Shown: positions 6,794-7,769 of the stretch, piece by piece
How the letters are laid out: every line of letters begins with the position of its first letter
Position numbering within the stretch: position 1 is the stretch's first letter
From: an uncultured Bacteroidales bacterium
GTDB lineage: Bacteria; Bacteroidota; Bacteroidia; Bacteroidales; UBA932
Assembly (NCBI GenBank): GCA_902488725.1
Contig: CABTXO010000067.1
Span: forward strand, 1-7,769
DNA length: 7,769 bases
Direction of reading: 5' to 3'
Notes under the pieces: generated by a model
Database searches by the model: none
What the model saw: only the letters and a program-made list of their open reading frames with translations
What the model was told of the DNA's origin: nothing
Made by a program: the position numbers and the translations under genes

Positions 6794-6884
6794 CTGAGCA
6801 CATCGCACCGCTACGACCTCCTACCCTTGCTGCCTTCCGGCCCTGGGGGAATTCAGAGGGAGCTGGTCGTGTACGACTTTCCCT
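6786..6884 (-). ncRNA. ffs: Small bacterial signal recognition particle RNA (4.5S-type)
   Basis: The RNA pairs with Ffh to bind signal peptides and deliver ribosomes to FtsY at the membrane. Read on the minus strand, the apical region is CAGGGCCGGAAGGCAGCAAG, the most conserved part of SRP RNA, with the GGAA tetraloop at 6838-6835. The hairpin closes stepwise: ACGACC (6870-6865) pairs with GGTCGT (6818-6813), TCGTAC (6876-6871) with GTGCGA (6808-6803 region), and the ends AGGGAAAG (6884-6877) with CTTTCCCT (6793-6786). That gives about 99 nt, the usual size for the short bacterial form without an Alu domain. A T-run follows at once. The exact ends are inferred from the terminal helix and promoter. 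Confidence 0.92.
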
Positions 6885-6887
6885 ATG

Positions 6888-6917
6888 CAAATGTACGACT
6901 TTTTTATCGATTGGCAA
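6888..6917 (-). promoter_or_regulatory. Promoter of the SRP RNA gene
   Basis: On the minus strand a -33 TTG (6917-6915) is followed by a 19-base spacer and the -7 box TACATTTG (6895-6888), with C next, a full match to TAnnTTTGY. The predicted start falls about 4-7 bases downstream, at the AGGG that opens the terminal helix. This is the best-formed promoter in the window, as expected for an abundant stable RNA. Confidence 0.75.
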
Positions 6918-6938
6918 TAATATCGGCAAAAATAGTGC

Positions 6939-7415
6939 TCAGTCCAGACTTATAAATATAAAAGGCATAATATCTTCTACCTTTTCAAAGCGCCATATCC
7001 GACCTGCTCCTATCATTAGTACAGCCAATGGACGTCCTCCAATCTTCTGGTACTCTGCCATAACCTGACGGCAGGCTCCGCACGGGGTCACCGGTTCATC
7101 GCACAATGTCATATCCGGGCCCCCGGCAATAGCAATAGCAATCATTGGCACTTTCGGTCTCGCTGCACTTGCAGCGAACATAGCCACCCTTTCTGCACAA
7201 AGGCCGGACGGAGATGCCGCATTTTCCTGATTTGAGCCGGTAAAAATCTCCCCGCCTTCCATAAGCACTGCCGCTCCTACATTAAAACCGGAATATGGGG
7301 CGTAAGATGTCTTTTGGGCCTCAATAGCTTTCTCGGCCAACCTCCTTTCGGTATCGGACAATTCCTCCATTGAGGAAAATTCCTTATAGTTTATTTCAAT
7401 TTTTATGTTCTGCAT
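6939..7415 (-). CDS. cdd: Cytidine deaminase
   Basis: This cytoplasmic zinc enzyme deaminates cytidine and deoxycytidine to uridine and deoxyuridine in pyrimidine salvage. It is 158 aa from the ATG at 7415; that start is supported by a Shine-Dalgarno-like AAAAGGTG just upstream, and a TTG at 7448 would add 11 unlikely residues. Motifs in order are SYAPYSGFNVGAAV (about 37-50), the nucleoside-binding GSNQENAASPSG, the zinc/catalytic CAE (Cys ligand, Glu proton shuttle) in GLCAERVAMF, and PCGACR, which supplies the other two zinc Cys ligands. The C-terminal MPFIFI is usual for the Bacteroidota form. Ser replaces the common Tyr in AYPSG. The gene lies 29 bp after the stop of the FAD-dependent oxidoreductase and probably shares its transcript. 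Codon choice is more AT-rich than in the genes to the left (ATA and ATT isoleucines are common). Confidence 0.95.
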   Translation of the reverse strand: MQNIKIEINYKEFSSMEELSDTERRLAEKAIEAQKTSYAPYSGFNVGAAVLMEGGEIFTGSNQENAASPSGLCAERVAMFAASAARPKVPMIAIAIAGGPDMTLCDEPVTPCGACRQVMAEYQKIGGRPLAVLMIGAGRIWRFEKVEDIMPFIFISLD

Positions 7416-7420
7416 ATAAA

Positions 7421-7428
7421 CACCTTTT
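7421..7428 (-). promoter_or_regulatory. Shine-Dalgarno-like site of cdd
   Basis: AAAAGGTG on the minus strand ends 5 bases before the ATG at 7415. It is the only clear ribosome-binding site in the window, and it decides the start in favour of 7415 over the TTG at 7448. Confidence 0.55.
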
Positions 7429-7444
7429 ATGGAACATGAGCGGA

Positions 7445-7769
7445 TCAATAAATTTCAGATGCAGCCTCTGCACAATTTATGCCGTCAATAGCAGAAGAAA
7501 CTATACCGCCGGCATAGCCCGCTCCTTCTCCGCAAGGGAAAAGACCCGGAACGCTTGCGCTCTGCAAGGATTCGGAGTCACGGACGATTCTGACAGGGGA
7601 GGATGTCCTTGACTCAACTCCGAGCAGCAAGGCATCGTTCGTAAAATAACCACGGATTGAACGCTTGTTCACCATAGGGAAGACTTTCTGCAGCCTCTTT
7701 ACTATGAAATCCGGCAACAAGGAATGCAGAGGAGCAGAAACCACACCCGGATAATAGGAAGTTTCAGGC
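7445..7769 (-). CDS. FAD-dependent oxidoreductase, C-terminal part (5' end outside window)
   Basis: Only the last 108 codons or so are present. The frame is open to the window's right edge, so the GTG at 7744 is not a real start. The visible segments are typical of the C-terminal domain of the NAD(FAD)-utilizing dehydrogenase family of about 500 aa: YYPGVV, LLPDFIVKRLQKVFP, a variable loop, GVESRTSSPVRIVRD, then GLFPCGEGAGYAGGIVSSAIDGI, in which the GEGAGYAGG stretch helps hold FAD. The N-terminal Rossmann fold and dinucleotide motif would lie to the right. The family is widespread and poorly characterised; no substrate can be assigned. The stop (7445-7447) is 29 bp before cdd on the same strand, suggesting an operon. 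Composition is AT-richer than the left part of the window. Confidence 0.9.
   Translation of the reverse strand, partial: PETSYYPGVVSAPLHSLLPDFIVKRLQKVFPMVNKRSIRGYFTNDALLLGVESRTSSPVRIVRDSESLQSASVPGLFPCGEGAGYAGGIVSSAIDGINCAEAASEIY

Noticed and set aside
5093..6808. A 571-codon open frame on the minus strand opposite the mutase gene
   Set aside because: It mirrors the mutase gene, which has all its catalytic motifs. GC-rich third positions leave the antisense frame open. The translation shows no recognisable domain.
6901..6930. A terminator hairpin between cdd and the SRP RNA gene
   Set aside because: Partial complementarity around TTGGCAATAATATCGGCAA gives only a short, weak stem, and the region is better explained as the SRP RNA promoter.

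Overview
The window looks like Bacteroidales chromosome (phylum Bacteroidota), probably from a relatively GC-rich gut or rumen lineage. Three things suggest this. TAnnTTTG-type -7 promoter boxes precede five transcription units. Shine-Dalgarno sequences are almost absent. The protein families are ones I know from this phylum: an S9B dipeptidyl peptidase IV, a methyltransferase with a THUMP-like C-terminus, a phospho-sugar mutase of about 555 aa, and a Bacteroidota-type cytidine deaminase. I cannot place the genus.

Layout, left to right. (1) 2-1585 (+): the 3' part of a dipeptidyl peptidase IV gene, entering the window inside a 39-bp in-frame tandem repeat. (2) 1619-2821 (+): a secreted protein shaped like a peptidase-MA-type gluzincin but with a degraded HExxH motif. 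(3) 2874-3611 (+): a small exported protein with hydrophobic segments, function unknown. (4) 3612-5009 (-): a SAM-dependent methyltransferase with a THUMP-like C-terminus, carrying an Ala-rich insertion built from 13-residue repeats. Its stop codon abuts that of gene 3. (5) 5111-6778 (+): a phosphoglucomutase/phosphomannomutase, divergent from gene 4 across about 100 bp holding both promoters. (6) 6786-6884 (-): the small bacterial SRP RNA gene (ffs), with its own promoter. (7) 6939-7415 (-): cytidine deaminase. (8) 7445-7769 (-): the C-terminal end of an FAD-dependent oxidoreductase, cut by the right edge and probably co-transcribed with cdd.

The genes do not form one pathway. They cover peptide breakdown (DPP-IV), sugar-phosphate interconversion, nucleoside salvage, RNA modification and protein targeting. 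No mobile element, phage gene, CRISPR array, tRNA or defence system is visible. The most unusual feature is that two unrelated genes (DPP-IV and the methyltransferase) each carry an in-frame repeat with the same 39-bp (13-codon) period. The base composition and codon choice also change at the SRP RNA gene: the right-hand genes are clearly more AT-rich. No stretch longer than 300 bases lacks a gene.
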